A model generated the notes under the pieces. That model searched no databases, was not told where the DNA came from, and saw nothing but the letters and a program-made list of their open reading frames with translations. This document shows, in pieces, positions 33,666 to 45,041 of a stretch of 64,000 nt of DNA. The stretch comes from Macrolepiota albuminosa (lineage: Eukaryota > Basidiomycota > Agaricomycetes > Agaricales > Agaricaceae), in assembly GCA_027475525.1 (NCBI GenBank), contig JAMWFC010000033.1, positions 744,001 to 808,000 of the forward strand. Direction: 5' to 3'. Position 1 is the stretch's first letter, and every line of letters begins with the position of its first letter. The position numbers were made by a program, and so were the translations under genes.

Positions 33666-33929
33666 GAAGACCGGATAGGTCATAGGCCAGCAGCAGGAAA
33701 TTTGTCTGGTCTGTCACCAATTCTGAAGAAGAGAAAACGACCGAGTCCTCTAGTAGCAGGAGATTTGTCTGGTCCATCACCAAATTCCAAGAAGCCAAAA
33801 TGGGTGACCTTTATTGGTCAACGTTTTCCTGGTACCTATCGTCAACAAAAGGAGCAGGAGGACAAGGATAAGGACAAGGATGAAGAGGAAGAGAAAGAGA
33901 AAGAATAAGAGGGCAAGATACTAAAGAGG

Positions 33930-34110
33930 GAAATTACTGGAAAGATGCTGTTAGGCAGGTATCTGAGGACAGCACCTTGTTGTGAGGGTCAGCACATCAA
34001 CTCCCCTTGCCAATATTGCGCAAGTAAGCAGCTACAGTGTGTCAGGACAAAGGGCGGCACCACATGCAATTCCTGCTAGCTTATTTGCAAATGAACATGC
34101 AGCCTGATGA
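33930..34110 (+). pseudogene. Cys-rich segment of the long-TIR block gene
   Basis: The plus-strand reading has C-Q-Y-C-x6-C-V-x7-C-N-S-C and, after a stop, C-x3-C-S. The CX2C...C, CX2C...CS layout resembles the Cys-rich module encoded antisense in G4 and G5. Stops interrupt it, so it is a remnant. Confidence 0.45.
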
Positions 34111-34440
34111 TTGTCAAGAAAATCATCAAGCTTGGCAACAAAGAAAAGAGGAAAAAACCACTGAGAAAGAAGTTAGTGATGATTATTGAGAGTGATGACG
34201 GTATGAAACTCTTTTCCTGCTCAAATAGCTAACCAATAGTTAGCAGATGAACCAGCCAGTCCAATCATGGGACCATCCAAACTATTTGTCTTCCATTTCA
34301 ACCATTGACCTCCAATCACCTAGCGGATCTTCTTCCGGTCAAGGAAAAGGGCAAGGAGTGGGCAATGGAGCCTAGTCACAGTGAAGACATTGTGGCTGGT
34401 GTGATGGCAGGGGTGGAGAGCCATTTGGACAGGATGGAGA

Positions 34441-34729
34441 ATGGGTTCCAGGGAGCAGGTGTGGGACGGATTTGTCATAGCTAAGGAAAGCTGGTTACTG
34501 CATATTGAGGACTTCTTCCATTGCTACCAGACTCAAGTCAACATGCTTGATGGCCACATAGAAACCCTGCAAACCAATGTTTCTCTTGTGAGTGAGATGC
34601 TTGCAGACTACAATGGATGGATTTGTCAGATGGAACAGCAGATCTGCAATATTTGGGATATGGTTAACACTTTGCAGAGTAGTGCTCTGCTGCAACTAGG
34701 ATTGGATCCCAGCATTCAGAGAAAGTATT
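34441..34729 (+). pseudogene. Coiled-coil remnant cut by a solo LTR
   Basis: The frame from 34441 has heptad-like LDGHIETLQTNVSLVSEML and QMEQQICNIWDMVNTLQSS, then runs into the LTR at 34730 within RKYL. A related charged frame resumes beyond the LTR (35676-35921: RAQCNRWTEECQLVMSEMEW). Confidence 0.5.
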
Positions 34730-35556
34730 TGTCAGGTTCTGCTGAGTCAGGGGCTTTCTGGGAAAGCAACACCCTTACAATGTGGACTTGATCTACGGAT
34801 AATCGGGTGTCTGGAACTCTGGGGCTAGGACTCCAAGGTTCAAGATACGGGCAGGGGTAATTCCAGGAGAGGGGACTTGGTCCGGAGGTTTTGGGTTGTG
34901 GGTAGCTGAGGGACTGGGTGGGGGTCGAGTCGTAAACTGGAGGTTCTAAGACGAGACCAGGTTAGCAAGTTAAAGTCGCGAAGTATGTACCAAACTTAAA
35001 GCATGCGGTTATTCAAGCGTGCCAGTCAAAAGCGTGCCAGTCAGTGCGTACCAATCAAGCAAAGGGCATGCAACAATCAAAGTTATCCAAGTTAATATCA
35101 AGACTAGCAAATACAGTGGGGAACTATACTATAAGTACTATGGGGCCGGGTCTCAGAGTTCCGAGGTGTCTGGGATGGGTCCTGGAGGCATTGAGTAGCG
35201 GAAGGGGCTGTCTGCCAGGATTGCGTGCGGGGAGGGTGCGATCAATTGGCGTGGAGGGGGTCGTGGGACGCAATGGCATGGGAGCGGTTGGCGTAATCCG
35301 ATTGTTGGTTGGGGTTGGTGGCGGTTGATCCGCAGTTGGCATGATCCAATGGGGGCGTTGGCATGATCTGATTATTGGCCAGGGTTGATGGTGGTTGATC
35401 CCAGGCTTGGGGGTGCCAGGTGATGGCGGCCCTTGATGCACGTGATGGCGGTGTCGGTAGTCGTGATGGCAGGGGCACGTCCTGTGGAATTGGAGGGAGG
35501 GTCCCGGATGGGGTTCCGGGGGTGTCTCAGGGTGGATCTGGAGGGGAGTTGTGACA
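34730..35556 (-). repeat. LTR-G4 solo copy with perfect target duplication
   Basis: On the plus strand it begins TGTCAGGTTCTGCTGAG and ends GTTGTGACA, the reverse of the G4 LTRs. It is flanked by identical 5-mers GTATT (34725-34729 and 35557-35561), so this is a bona fide solo LTR from LTR-LTR recombination. Confidence 0.92.
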
Positions 35557-35675
35557 GTATTCAGTTCTACAGAAAGCAGATATGAATGCAAGCATAGCTA
35601 TATGAGATCTCAACATTTCTGATTCATCAAAGATCAAGGTATCTTGGATATGACACTTTAATTCTGATACAAAAA

Positions 35676-36020
35676 ATGAATCTGCAACTATTTCTGAATG
35701 TGAGTCCTCTTGTAAATATTTCTGTTATCATTATATCTGTTCATGAACATATCTCTTCAGTTAATTATGTTCATTATCTACATGCTAGAGCACAATGCAA
35801 CAGATGGACAGAGGAATGTCAGCTTGTCATGAGTGAAATGGAGTGGACAGTTCAGTATTTCTTTGACCAAGCAGATATTTGGTCAAAGTGTGGTATGTTA
35901 GTAAAGAAAAGAGGTCTCTAGTCATATGCCCACAAAAAGGTGGCCATGTGGCAAGAATTGGCCTTGATGGCAATTGATAAGTTTAGACGGGTGCTTCCTG
36001 ATTTTATTTCCTCCCAAACT
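35676..36020 (+). pseudogene. Helical protein remnant downstream of the solo LTR
   Basis: Reads RWTEECQLVMSEMEWTVQYF, DQADIWSKC, then after a stop HKKVAMWQELALMAIDKFRR. Similar segments end proteins found in mushroom mobile elements, but I cannot assign the family. It is probably the continuation of the frame cut at 34730. Confidence 0.4.
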
Positions 36021-36261
36021 GCAAGAAATCTGCTATGAAAATAGTAGATGCAGAGATGGATTGATATGACAGATGCATAGACGGATTGATGTGACAGATG
36101 CAGAGACGGATTGAACTGATGGATGCAGCTTGCTGCCATCAGCAGATGATTGGAATAGATTTGTAACAGTCACATGCAATGGAATTGTTGAAAATCACTT
36201 TTGTTTACAAGGCACAAAAATCTGATACAAAGCAGTATCTGCTTCTACAAGCAACAGTGCA

Positions 36262-36860
36262 ATGGCATCTACCTCTGTACCATACAATGTCATGTCCCAA
36301 GCTACTGTACTAGAAAATTTGCAAGAGATTGTTGACTACATCGAGTCACACCTCATTGCAGCACTTTTCATGTTTGGCAATCTTGCACCAAGTCTTGAAG
36401 CAGAAGAGGCATGGATTATCCAGCATCTAGACAAGGAGTTGGTAAGATAACTTTAAAATGTGTAAATATATTATGATCTGAATGTGGGCCATAGAACTTT
36501 GTATTGTCATATCTGGGGGCTGCATCACTGAATAATGTGGTCTGCAATGTTCCAGACATTATCAAAAGCATGAGTCAATTTTTCCCTCTCCAAAATCAGC
36601 AAACTTTGCCCACAGAGATCCTGGAGTTTGTTGATGGCTGTCAAGGTCTTATCAGAAATCTGTATGGCTGTGATTGGTGGAACCACATTGGCCAAGAGGA
36701 TATTCAGGTTTTAAGCAATGAAACACTGGAGCATTGCCTTCTTGTACATCAGCAAGGCTTCCACTCTCTTGAAAGCTTCTTGGCATGCAACCGCTGGCCA
36801 CCTATGACATTGCTATCTATTGGATTGGTGTCAGTCCAACAAATTGTATCAACAACATGA
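36262..36860 (+). pseudogene. Unrecognised reading frames in the long-TIR block
   Basis: Two frames, 36262-36450 (NLQEIVDYIESHLIAALFMF) and 36504-36860 (SLNNVVCNVPDIIKSMSQFF; GLIRNLYGCDWWNHIGQED), could be exons of one gene: GTAAGA lies at 36440 and AG at 36494-36495. No domain recognised. Confidence 0.35.
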
Positions 36861-37077
36861 GTTATAATTTGGCACTGGTAATCATAGTTCATTTATTTCA
36901 ACAGAACAAGAATTTTGCTCTGAAGTAAAAAAAAAAACATAGTCAATGTAGACCCATTGGCCCTTTCAATCAAGCTGATTGTACTGATGATGTGTCCATT
37001 GATATGTCAGAGTCACCCTCACTATCTTCATCGTCATGCCTGATAACAAACTATGAAGACATCACACTTACCAAACC

Positions 37078-37231
37078 TCAGGAGCCATATATACCAGATG
37101 ACTTTGCATTTTTGACAGCAGACTACCTGCTTGATGAGGATTTCTTCTATTCAGTCAGGAGCCATATATACCAGATGACTTTGCATTTTTGACAGCAGAC
37201 TACCTGCTTGATGAGGATTTTTCTATTCAGA
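37078..37231. repeat. 77-bp tandem duplication (D10)
   Basis: Copies 37078-37154 and 37155-37231 agree in phase with a 77-bp period and double the frame QEPYIPDDFAFLTADYLLDE. The sequence after 'gaggattt' differs slightly at the copy ends. Confidence 0.88.
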
Positions 37232-37402
37232 CACATTACATGGATCTAATGAGGAGAAGGAATACATATCAAATGAGTAATTTAATTGTTAGTTACTATA
37301 ATTCATGGCTTTTCCGTTGGTTATTTTTTGTTAAGATTAACCGTCCCATTGTTTTGATCTATTATGCCACTCTCATGAACGCAAAAAACCACACACTATT
37401 CA

Positions 37403-37490
37403 TTGATTACACAAGGGGGACTTGAACCCTTGAATTGTACATTAGAAGGAATATAGACTGACAATATTCTGCTAGACCTCAGGACGTTGT
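37403..37490 (-). repeat. tRNA-like module (minus)
   Basis: The reverse strand has TGAGGTCTAGCAGAATATTG and GGTTCAAGTCCCCCTTGTG, in A-box/B-box order. Confidence 0.5.
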
Positions 37491-37569
37491 AAATAAAATT
37501 ACAATCTTACTTTGTTTATCATACTGTGTAGTAAATAAAATGCTAGCATCAGTAAGTTGATCTGTTCAA

Positions 37570-37690
37570 AACTCTAGAAATTACTGAAGAAAGATAGAAT
37601 AGATGAACTTGTGCATGTGTTTATTGCAGCACATGTGACAAGCAATGATATACCAGAGCTAGACATCTTTGTCAGATAGCCCAGGATAAA
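37570..37690 (+). pseudogene. Captured fragment of the paralog A/B C-terminal domain (right copy)
   Basis: Reads KLLKKDRIDELVHVFIAAHV, TSNDIPELDIF, then a stop. It is a direct repeat of the left copy (31870) and carries the same ten-residue gap relative to host genes A and B. Confidence 0.6.
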
Positions 37691-37789
37691 GGGTAGCCCA
37701 GCCACAGTATATCATCAACTGGTCACATGCACTGAAATGAACATATATGCAGATTCATGCTTTCTATCCTTCTGCAGAAATTTCTGGAG

Positions 37790-39600
37790 TTTTGTCTAAT
37801 GTGCACTAGCGGGAGTCAAACCCGACTCTTGTGCACAATATGAAATATCAATGTATCAATATTCCATTGGACTACAGGTACTTACCAAAAGTCAGTACAG
37901 TGTACATGTAGTGCAAAAATGCAGCAGTATAAAAAGACATCATTATATGTCATTAAGGTGAACTAGGGGAGTTGAACCTGCCACTCCACACAATACTGAA
38001 TATCAATTGACAAATATTCCACTGAACCACTGAGACTAGTTGAAACCTCATGGTATATACATAGATTGGTCAAAAGACACCATCTTGGTAAATTTATTTG
38101 ATTCATTCATCTTCATGGATGGGACACAAGTCCACCGGACTTGTTTCCCCTCTTTTAACCCAACACCATCTCTACTAAATTGGTTGTCATTTTTACACAG
38201 AAAGATTTCTTTGAACATCAGCTACCATCTGCTGACATCAGCTGTGGCGGCTCACATGCCAATGTCAGCTATCATCTGCTGGCATGCTAGCAGACAGCGG
38301 ATACTCATGCACCCTCTTCTGCCCTTCCTCCTCTTTCTCCCCAGTGCCATCCTCTCCACTCCCCACACTACCTCACACACCACCCCCATCCACCACATGC
38401 ACCCTGCTTCTCTCTTCCCTCCTGACCTGACATCCAACGTCTGCTACGTCTGCTGGCATACCAGTAGATACCCATGCTCCTCCCCTTCTTCTTTTCCCCT
38501 CTTTCTCCCCACCTCCATCCCTCTTCTGCCACCCCCCACACTTTCTGAGATACCACTCCATGCAGCGGATGCCCATGCGCCCTGTTTCCTTCTCTTCTGC
38601 CCTGATGCTGGGTGATGCCAGATAATGCCAGGGGTTGCTGATGGATTTCCATAGATGCCGACAGATACCAGCAGATATCCAGTAGATGCTGACAGATATA
38701 TGACAGATGTTGAAAAATGCTGACAGATGCCAGCAAGTTACGATGGCTGATGATGCCAACGCCCCTTTCAAGCTGCAAAAACTCTTTTGGAAGGTATGCC
38801 ACCTCTTTTCCACTTCAAAATATCTATATGGAGACCTGCAGAAACATAGGTAGGCATCTATTCATTGTGTTATCTGACCTTTGAATCTATCTGTTAGTAA
38901 CAGACCTGTGGTGCAACAGTTAAATGTGCGTTCTATTGCTGGAGGCTTCCCCAAGGCCGGGGGTTCAATTCCCTCCCACAGGCATAAGGGGGATCAGAGT
39001 TGCTTTTTTTTTTGGTCCAACCAGCCTCTGTGGACCTGCATAGGCCTCTGCAGATGTCTGCTGGTGCCCTGTACAGGCCTGCATGGGCCCATGTAGATTT
39101 GAGTCCATCGATATATATCTGCGTAGATGTCTACTGATGGCTGGCATAGGCCTGCATAAGTCTGCAGGGCCCTTTTGTGGATGTATACTGGCATTGGGGG
39201 TGGAAAAAGGAGGGAATGGGAGACACGTAGCTTTGAGTTATTGCAGAGAGGAAGGGAGAAGGAAGGAAAGTGGGGAACCTCAAGAAGGGTTTATTCATGG
39301 CATGACATCTGCCAATGAAGGAGGTTTTCACTCATGGGCTGATGCCTGCTGGCAGCTGCTGACGCACATTGACGTCCACTAGTGTCTACTGGCATCCGCC
39401 GGGCCTACATGTGCATGTGTGTGCATGCTTTTTATCAATTCACTAGACCGTGTCATACAGCACATTGTGATACATCTACAGCTCTGTATTCTATGGCACT
39501 GTGGGCACTGCTCTGCTCCAGTGTAGCAGACTCCGCTGAACATATATGGTACGGCACAAAGCAAGCTTCCATACAATGTATGACATGTACTGTTGTGATG
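37790..39600 (-). repeat. Right arm of the long inverted repeat
   Basis: Inverse of 30351-31810, somewhat longer because of extra CT-rich and 'gctgacatcagc'-type stretches. It contains tRNA-like modules Y (37796-37885) and X (37958-38040) in mirror order. Confidence 0.8.
38905..38982 (+). repeat. tRNA-derived unit with intact acceptor and T stems
   Basis: CCTGTGG (38905-38911) pairs perfectly with CCACAGG (38976-38982). GGGGG-TTCAATT-CCCTC forms a T arm. No convincing D or anticodon arm forms, so a functional tRNA is unlikely. The mirrored copy in the left arm (30890-30970) has lost the B box. Confidence 0.5.
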
Positions 39601-40560
39601 CCCTACCCTGGCTGGAAGTCACGATAATAAGTAGATAGTGTGCCTAACATATAGATTCCAGTTGCAAAGGTATCCTGCATCAGCTTTTGGATTTCCATGA
39701 CTATATAACGCATAGATTATTCAGTGTCAGGATACAGTTTAATGATTGCCTTTTTCCATTCCTCATAGATAAATGGTCTTGGCACCATTTCCTTTATTAA
39801 TTCTTGAAACTCATCCACTTCTATTCAGGATTCTGTGATATTGTAGGAAATGTATCTGACAGCATATTCTTTTATCTGTGTATTGTCAGTGACTTGGCAG
39901 TTGCGTAGTAAATATTCCAATTCTCTGAAATACTGCATTAGCTCGTGAGGCTTTGTTTCATCCCACTTTGATAACAAGAAATAGTTTCTTGATGGCATGC
40001 ATAGTGTGTTTGCCTGCTCCATGTTAATTGGCATAGATGTTGAAGTAGGAATAGTAGTGTTAGTGCTAGTTTTGCTTGGCGTGGTCATGGTAGGTACAGG
40101 CTTGAGTGGCTCTGAGTTGCTAGGTTCTGGCAATAATAACCTAGATAACTCTTTTAAAGGAGTAAGTGGCATATGGTTTTCACCCGCTAAGTACTTAAAT
40201 AGTTGAGAAAATAGGAAAAAGCTTTTGGCTATCTGGAGCGGCTTCAAGTTCCTGGTCTAAAGTCTGTCTTGGTAGCGCGCCTGGTAAATGTGGTGAGTCA
40301 GTGGTACTTGGTTCAAAAGTGCTCTTCAACAGGAGGTGGCACTGTTGCTGGGCTTAAGTTTCCGGTGGAATTCTGTCTTAATAGAACTCCTTGTGGTGGG
40401 CTCCAAAATGATGATGCCAACTGTGGTTGAGTGTGCTGGACATATACGCAGTACAATGCCATCTCCAGTGCCTGGCATACGTAGTTGTGAGGAGTCCTGA
40501 CAGGGTCTCGGTGTGCTCGAGCAGATGTAATAGAACAATGCGCTAGATAATAGTGCCTTG
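39601..40560 (-). pseudogene. G2 gag N-terminal half
   Basis: The minus-strand reading begins near 40556 with TPRPCQDSSQLRMPGTGDG and continues to SRNYFLLSKWDETKPHELMQ, FRELEYLLRNCQV and KEYAVRYIS (the Gypsy gag core). It ends ...YYRDFQPG at the long-TIR block. Stops interrupt it at several points. Confidence 0.78.
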
Positions 40561-41399
40561 GGTGCTACCTAGCAAATGGTAAGCATTGTAGCTTAAGCAA
40601 AGATAAAGAGAAAAAGACAAGTAGTGCAGCATAATATGCCTATAAGTGGCACCATAAACAACAAAGACAAGATAGACAAAGCTAGCACCCAACTTAGTGA
40701 TGAAGTTAGGCAAAGCTAGTGCAATTTGAATGCTAAGTGTAACTGGATGCTCAAAAGGTTACAATTTGTTGTTATGTACATGTGAAGTAGCTGTCTTATA
40801 TACTATGTGCTACTGTATTTTCCAAGATAAGTCCATCTGCAGCGCTACCTATTAGCACCTCTCCTTGTAGTTTCCTCTAACAGTGACCTGTCAACAGCAA
40901 CCTATTGCACATGGATGATGGCAACCAACGGCATTATGACTCACAGCAACCAACAGCGACTCTAAATTGACTTAGAATTATATGGGTGTGCTCACTCTTA
41001 ATATAATTCCAATTGGCCAGGCTGTTCCAGAATATAGTTGGAAAATCCTTGACAGATTCCATGAGCGCTAATGTCAGCGCTACTCATTGTATCAATTTCT
41101 GACAGGTCCAGATGTTAGGTTTAAGTATATCTGTGCCGCTGTCATTGATTCTTTTAGACTTCTGATTGAGGTGTCTTGTCAAATGGCAGTGCCTACTGCT
41201 GACCCCTTCTAGAAGTGATTGGAGTTTGGTTAGAGTCCCCCTCCTATCGTTGTGTTAGTGCTATACATTCTGGGCCTCTTTGGGCTTTGAAATAGATGAA
41301 TAGAGTATGCTGAAGAACTGGTAACTGGTGATTAGAGTAAATGGATAAGTTCTGCAATAGGGCGACAGAGCTAGGGCTGCTCTGTACCCAAACTGGTTA
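40561..41399. other. Non-coding stretch between G2 gag and G3
   Basis: It is in the right place for the 5' LTR/leader of minus-strand G2, but no second copy exists in the window to define ends. It contains repeated 'cagcaaccaacagc' words. No gene was seen. Confidence 0.35.
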
Positions 41400-41480
41400 C
41401 TAGAGTCTCCAGTATGTCAAGTGTCGGTTGGCCTATAATGTTCCTTAATGCGCTTAGTCTGAGTAGAAGCCTATCAACGG

Positions 41481-41909
41481 ATGAAGAAGGTGACTCTTCA
41501 TCAAGCAGAGGGCACTTTGCAGTGCCATACATTGAAGCAGGCAGACAAGGAGTGTCTGGTCTTATATGTGAATGTAAATGGCCACAAAGCATGGACCTTA
41601 TGGGACTCTGGGAGTACTACTTCAGATATTATGCCCCAATTTGCCCATGTGTACAGAATTTCTGTACAGGAGTTAGAGACTCTGTTGGCCTTGCAACTAG
41701 GCACTGTAGAGAGCTGTGCAATGGTGCAGTATGGAACAAATATAACCGTCCAGACTCTGGGCTCATGTAGCTGGGAATATATGGATGTAGCAAACTTTGA
41801 TCACTATGACATGATATTGGAAACACCATTCATATGGTGTAACAAAGTCATGCTAGACTTTGAGCACTGTCAGGTGCTAGTGAATGGGAAAGTAATCCCA
41901 GCCAAATGA
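41481..41909 (+). pseudogene. G3 aspartic protease
   Basis: An intact frame contains KAWTLWDSGSTTSDIMPQFA (active-site DSGS), LALQLGTVESCAMVQYG, MDVANFDHYDMILETPFIW and LDFEHCQV, the full retropepsin pattern of this mushroom Gypsy lineage. The active site is intact, although the flanking regions are degraded. Confidence 0.85.
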
Positions 41910-42349
41910 GCTACAGCAGACAACACTGATAGTCACCTGCAACATCACCATACTATGGAGAAGCACAAGGATTCTCCATGACTTGGTCAGTGCAAAGCAC
42001 CGGCAGTAGAGGATGTGGAAGAGGAAGAACAGGCCATGCCTGGACTGAGCTCAGACCACAATATGGTGATGATGAGATGAGCAAGGAGGAGTATCAAGCC
42101 TCCAAGATGAGAGAAGAGCAACTACTTGTTCCTGATGCTCGAGGTGCAAAGCCTCCAGATAAACACCAGAAGAAGGCAATCAGGTTTGAGGACTCAGTGG
42201 ATGTATGTCCACCTATGTCCTCATAAGTCAAGTTAAATGACTTGAGAGACAGCAACCAAGAGGCAGAAGCCTCATATTGTGAGGACACACAGTCCTTATG
42301 GGAGTGACCAGCTCCCCTTCCTGACTACAACTGGGCATACAACCCTCAA

Positions 42350-44244
42350 ATGCTGCAGGAGTGGAACAAACTGGTGACAGTCACGTGTGCACAAAATGCG
42401 CACCAGCAACAGACAACCATCATACCAGTATATCATCAGCCAGCATTGGACAAAGTTTTTGTAGTGTATTTCCTTATATGCAAGGAGAAAAACCTCATGG
42501 CTTGCAAGGCAGCGATAGTAGATTCCCCACTAAGGCTGCACATACCTGATGACAGTGTTAATTGAGTGCTTGCAATGCATGAGCAATATGCACAGCAGCC
42601 TCAGCCACCATCAGATATGGTGGAAGTACTTCCCCTGGTACATCTGAAGGGGAAACAGAAGGTGATGAGCCTTTGTGAGGAAGATATACCTTGGTTGTGT
42701 CAGCAATGGCAAGAATAATTTGCTGATATGGTCAATGGGACCAAGAAGGAGCTCCTGCCATGGCAGGAAGTGAACCATGAGATCAATCTCATAGACAAGA
42801 GCAAGCAATACAAGTACTACTTGCCATGCTGTCTATGTGCACTCTATGAGCAATTATGTGATAAAACTAATCACTATTTTGAATGCTCAGTAGTGGTCAC
42901 CATGCACCACTGCTCAGGCTGCAGCATTACTGTCCATCCCAAAGAAGGATAGAACCCTTTAAACAGCTCTTGATGCATGCCAGCACAATGATAATACCAT
43001 AAAGGATGTAACTCCTTTATCAGATCAGGAGGTGATCCAGGAAGACGTGGCTTGAGCAAAGTATTGCTCAAAAACTGATCTTACTGACATCTACAAGCAG
43101 GTGCACATTTGCACCAAAGACATACCTAAGACCATGTTTGCATTAATTATAGGCATGTTTACAAGCAACATAATGCAGATTGGAGACTGTAATGCCCCTG
43201 CAACCTTTCAGAGGTTAATGACCCTTATATTTTGAGACGTGATAGGACACTGAGCATGAGCAGCACCTCAGAGCTGTATTTGAACAACTATGCAAGTATA
43301 AGTTGTACTTGAAATGAAAAAAGTGTGAGCTTTATGCTCAAAGTATAGACTGCCTAGGGCATGTCATCAATGAGCAGGGTATACACTCTGATCAGGACAA
43401 GCTCGACTGCATTTGGGAGTGGTGCACACTACAAAACTATAATAACATTCAACAGTTCATTGGCCTTGTCAACTACATATTAAGCTTTTTGCCCGATGTT
43501 ACTGCCTATACTGGGCCACTCATAGCTATGATGCAGAACAGGTCACCATTTAATTGGAGGCCACTGCACCAGTGGTGCTTTGAAATGGTCAAACAGATCT
43601 GTATGAAGACTCCAGTTATTTGACCAATTGACTCTAGACAGGACAAGCCTATTTGGCTCATTTGTGACACATCTAAGACAGGCGTTGGTGCCATGTATGG
43701 CCAGGGGAATAGCTGGCAGATATGTCACCCAGCAGGATTCATGTTGAAGAAGTTCACTACCACCTAGCAAAACTATGCTATGCATGAGCTAGAGACCCTA
43801 GCCATACTTGAGGCCCTCCTCAAGTGGGAGGATAAACTGATGGGATACCCTATCCATATCATTACCAATCACAAGGCGCTTGAGTTCTTCAAGACTCAGG
43901 TGAACTTGTCACCACATCAGCAATGGTAGATTGACTATATGTCAAGATACCAATTTAACATCACTTATGTTAAAGGTGAACTCAATAAAGTAGCAGACTA
44001 TTTGTCTTGCTACTTTAAGAGTGATGTAGTTGGGGAGGCTCATGAGCCTCACAAGTATGTGCAGGAAAATTGCTGTGTTAATCCAGATGGAGAGGATTTA
44101 CCTCTCCATCAGTATCAGGAGATCAGGGAACATGTCCTGGAAGTACGGGGCACTTTGGTGCCGCACAAATGTTGGGATATATTTGGAGATGGTATTGGTG
44201 GCCATGCATGGCCCAGGAGGTTACCAAGTTCTGTGCATCATGTG
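42350..44244 (+). pseudogene. G3 reverse transcriptase, RNase H and integrase finger, with stops
   Basis: Readable segments include TDLTDIYKQVHICTKD and TMFALIIGMF (palm), GDCNAPATFQRLM, LYAQSIDCLGHVINEQGIHS (thumb), SPFNWRPLHQWCFEMVK, KPIWLICDTSKTGVGAMYGQ (RNase H), ITNHKALEFFKTQ and FNITYVKGELNKVADYLSC. The YLDD box is not readable in this copy. The integrase finger reaches TKFCASC and is cut at 44244 by the G4 LTR. Confidence 0.8.
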
Positions 44245-45041
44245 TGTCACGACCCCTCCCCTCCAGATCCACCCTGGGACACCCCCGGAACACCATCTGG
44301 GACCCTCCCTCCGACCCCACAGGACACGCCCCGCCATCACACACATCAAGGGCCACCATCAGCTGCCACCAGCCCTGATCAACAATTGGATCACGCGACT
44401 TGTTTCCGGCCATCACGCATCACGCATCACAGCTCCCTCCACGCCAATTGATCGCGCACCCCACACATGCGATCCAAGTATACAGTCCCTGCTCGCTACT
44501 CAATGACCCCCAAAACCCATTTCAGACACCCCGGAACCCCGAGACCCGGTCCTGTAGTACTTATAGTGTAGTTTTCTGTTGTATTCGCTAGTCTTGATAT
44601 TAACTTGGATAACTTGAATTGTTGCATGCCCTTTGCTTGATTGGTACATACTGACTGGCACGCTTTGACTGGCATGCTTGAATAACCACGTGCTCTAAAG
44701 TTTGGTACATACTTCGCGACTTGTAATTTGCTAACTCGGTCTTGTCTTAGAACCTCCAGTTCACGACTCGACTCCCACCCAACCTCCAGCTACCCACAAC
44801 TCAAAACTCCTGGACCAAGTACCCTCTCCTGGGATTACTCCTGTCCACGTCTTGAACCCCGGAGTCCTAGCCTCGGAGTTCCAGACACCTGAGTATTTGT
44901 AGATCAAGTCTGCATTGTAAGGGCATTGCTTTCCCCCGGAGTCCTAGCCTCGGAGTTCCAGACACCTGAGTATTTGTAGATCAAGTCTGCATTGTAAGGG
45001 CATTGCTTTCCGGAAAGCCCCTGACTCAGCGGAACCTGACA
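44245..45041 (+). repeat. G4 5' LTR
   Basis: Begins TGTCACGACCCC and ends GGAACCTGACA. 797 bp, or 720 bp after removal of one 77-bp copy, compared with 742 bp for the 3' LTR. Confidence 0.92.
44857..45010. repeat. 77-bp tandem duplication (D11)
   Basis: Copies 44857-44933 and 44934-45010 are identical. The 3' LTR of the same element and the solo LTR have the segment once. Confidence 0.95.

Larger units (their letters stand above)
30351..39600. mobile_element. 9.25-kb block with long inverted terminal repeats, inserted in G2 gag
   Basis: The first 1.2-1.4 kb (from CATCATAACAGTAC) reappears in inverse orientation at the other end (reverse of CATCACAACAGTAC), with clear but imperfect identity along the arms. 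The G2 gag reading stops at one edge (...YYRDFQPG) and resumes at the other (...QIT*WLVQNGKLY). Inside are tRNA-derived modules, a two-exon small gene, a Cys-rich segment, coiled-coil remnants and a solo LTR-G4. No transposase was recognised and no exact target duplication is visible. It could be a decayed DNA transposon or a composite built by serial insertion. Confidence 0.65.
22089..40560 (-). mobile_element. G2: Ty3/Gypsy retrotransposon split by two nested insertions
   Basis: Minus-strand pieces in order: gag start (40556-39601), gag middle and CCHC finger (30349-29660), gag end/protease and start of reverse transcriptase (23989-22089). The gaps are filled by the long-TIR block (30351-39600) and the Copia element (23990-29659). 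The pol part stops at LTR-B. Coding DNA is A/T-rich and poor in CpG, with scattered stops: an old copy. Confidence 0.8.

Noticed and set aside
30351..39600. KDZ or other named transposase in the long-TIR block
   Set aside because: Some helical segments are reminiscent of proteins in mushroom mobile elements, but no catalytic motif could be found, so no family is assigned.
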